Shown: positions 4,779-5,612 of the stretch, in pieces
Layout: every line of letters begins with the position of its first letter
Numbering within the stretch: position 1 is the stretch's first letter
Notes under the pieces: model-generated
Databases searched by the model: none
The model's input: only the letters and a program-made list of their open reading frames with translations
Told to the model about the DNA's origin: nothing
NCBI GenBank assembly: GCA_009779295.1
Contig: WREN01000168.1
Location: 1-5,612, forward strand
Source: Oscillospiraceae bacterium
Lineage (GTDB): Bacteria; Bacillota; Clostridia; Oscillospirales; CAG-272
Length of the DNA: 5,612 nt
Direction: 5' to 3'
Program-made: the position numbers and the translations under genes

Positions 4779-5612
4779 ATGATTGATATAGAATGCGTCG
4801 CGAAAAAATTAATAAGTGAACAATTAGACCGGATAGACCGAACCTACACGGAGGAACGCAAGGCGAAAATCAAGCGCAGGATGGAATCGTTCTGGGACGG
4901 CGAGTACCCGTCGGACAGGTTCCCGTATACGATTTGCGATTCCGGATGCGATATCGAAATACCGGAGGGCCTTTCGGAATCCGACGCGGAATTGATTTCG
5001 CAGCTTGCGGCGATCGCGAACCGCGGCGAAACGTATGACGACGATTTTTATCCCGCGCTGTTTCCCGGGCTCAGGCAGGTGACGCTTCCGTCGTATTTCG
5101 GCTGCGTCGAGGAAACCGCGTCGGGCTCGTCGAGGGTGAAACCGATCGTGGGCGAGCCGTCGGAAGTCTACAACCTACCCGAGCCGGGTTTCACCCCGCA
5201 ATCCGCGGGCGGCGAAATTTTGGCGAGGATGCGCGAATGGCTCGAAAAAACCGGCGGGAGGGTCGCGTTTTACGAAACGGACATGCAGGGGCCGTTCTCC
5301 GTCGCAAGCCAGGTTTTCGGGATCGAAAATTTTTTGGTCGCGTGCCACGAAAACCCGAAGGAAGTCCATTATTTGATAAACAAATGTACCGATATTTTTA
5401 TCGGCTTCGCGCGGGAAATGTTTTCGATCGCGGGCGGCGGCCTGATACCGATGCACTGCATGCCGTGCCTGTATTACCCGCAGTCGAAGGGGATCGCGTA
5501 CTCCGAGGACCTCCTCGCGGTGGTTTCGCCCGAGACGACGCGCGAATACATAAACCCGTACGCCGAAAGGATCGCGGCCGAGTTCGGCGGGGCGCTGATA
5601 CACACCTGCGGC
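4779..5612 (+). CDS. Uroporphyrinogen decarboxylase (URO-D)-family protein, probable corrinoid methyltransferase (partial)
   Basis: The first 278 residues of a URO-D-family (PF01208) protein, cut by the window end. The family includes heme-pathway decarboxylases and the MtaA/MtbA/CmuA-type methyltransferases, which move methyl groups between corrinoid proteins and thiols. Visible marks are DMQGPFSVASQVFG (residues 168-181), the following helix with NPKEVHYLINKCTD, SEDLLAVVSPE (242-252) and FGGALIHTCG (269-278). His275 and Cys277 correspond to the first two zinc ligands of the methyltransferase branch; the third would lie beyond the window. This favours a methyltransferase-like over a heme enzyme, but the substrate cannot be told. 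The N-terminus is hydrophilic and cytoplasmic. The ATG at 4779 has only a distant AAGGGA (4761-4766). An in-frame TTG at 4767 is an alternative. Codons are much richer in GC than in the genes at the left of the window. Transcription is independent of the repeat gene because of the terminator between them. Confidence 0.85.
   Translation, partial: MIDIECVAKKLISEQLDRIDRTYTEERKAKIKRRMESFWDGEYPSDRFPYTICDSGCDIEIPEGLSESDAELISQLAAIANRGETYDDDFYPALFPGLRQVTLPSYFGCVEETASGSSRVKPIVGEPSEVYNLPEPGFTPQSAGGEILARMREWLEKTGGRVAFYETDMQGPFSVASQVFGIENFLVACHENPKEVHYLINKCTDIFIGFAREMFSIAGGGLIPMHCMPCLYYPQSKGIAYSEDLLAVVSPETTREYINPYAERIAAEFGGALIHTCG

Noticed and set aside
5175..5603. Minus-strand open frame of 142 codons at the right edge
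   Set aside because: It is antisense to the URO-D gene, whose motifs are unmistakable; a GC-rich codon pattern produces such shadows.

Overview
The window most likely comes from an anaerobic, gut- or rumen-type bacterium of the Clostridia (Bacillota). This is inferred from three things: a DUF3990/DUF3791 cassette, a secreted protein built of Cys-rich repeats ending in 'LGH', and a corrinoid-type URO-D methyltransferase. No rRNA or housekeeping marker is present, so the assignment is tentative. Base composition changes along the window: the first ~1.86 kb is AT-rich, the repeat gene is intermediate, and the URO-D gene is GC-rich with many CCG, GCG and TCG codons.

Region 1 (1-1700) looks like an accessory island. 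At the left edge is the C-terminal part of a VapC-type PIN toxin on the minus strand, without its N-terminal half and without a stop where the family normally ends. Next, on the plus strand (408-670), is an internally deleted COG1672 ATPase. Its first ~45 residues (a damaged Walker A) sit in one frame and its last ~30 residues (the DUF234 end) in another. Facing it is an intact, tightly packed minus-strand operon of three small genes: DUF3990 (1634-1131), an unnamed 78-residue protein (1141-905) and DUF3791 (892-686). It is driven by a near-consensus promoter at 1700-1673.

Region 2 (1701-2208) is non-coding. An AT-rich stretch ends in a TATAAT box enclosed by a 10-bp inverted repeat (1829-1861). 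After it comes a sharply different leader of about 345 nt, packed with hairpins. The leader contains a possible pseudoknot, two diverged copies of a ~45-nt element, a perfect Shine-Dalgarno without a start codon, and a pairing that could mask the Shine-Dalgarno of the next gene. I recognise no known riboswitch class. It is the best candidate here for something undescribed.

Region 3 (2209-4629) is one monocistronic gene for a 788-residue secreted protein. It has a signal peptide, a small N-terminal domain, diverged Cys-rich units, seven exact-length 40-residue (120-nt) repeats, two further diverged units and a C-terminal domain. A strong intrinsic terminator follows. Region 4 (4630-5612) holds a short intergenic stretch with a possible promoter, then the first 278 residues of a URO-D/corrinoid methyltransferase-family protein, cut by the window edge just after its HxCG metal-binding motif.

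The genes do not form one pathway. The window reads as a decayed toxin/ATPase area with one live small-gene cassette, next to a separately regulated surface or secreted protein and a metabolic gene.
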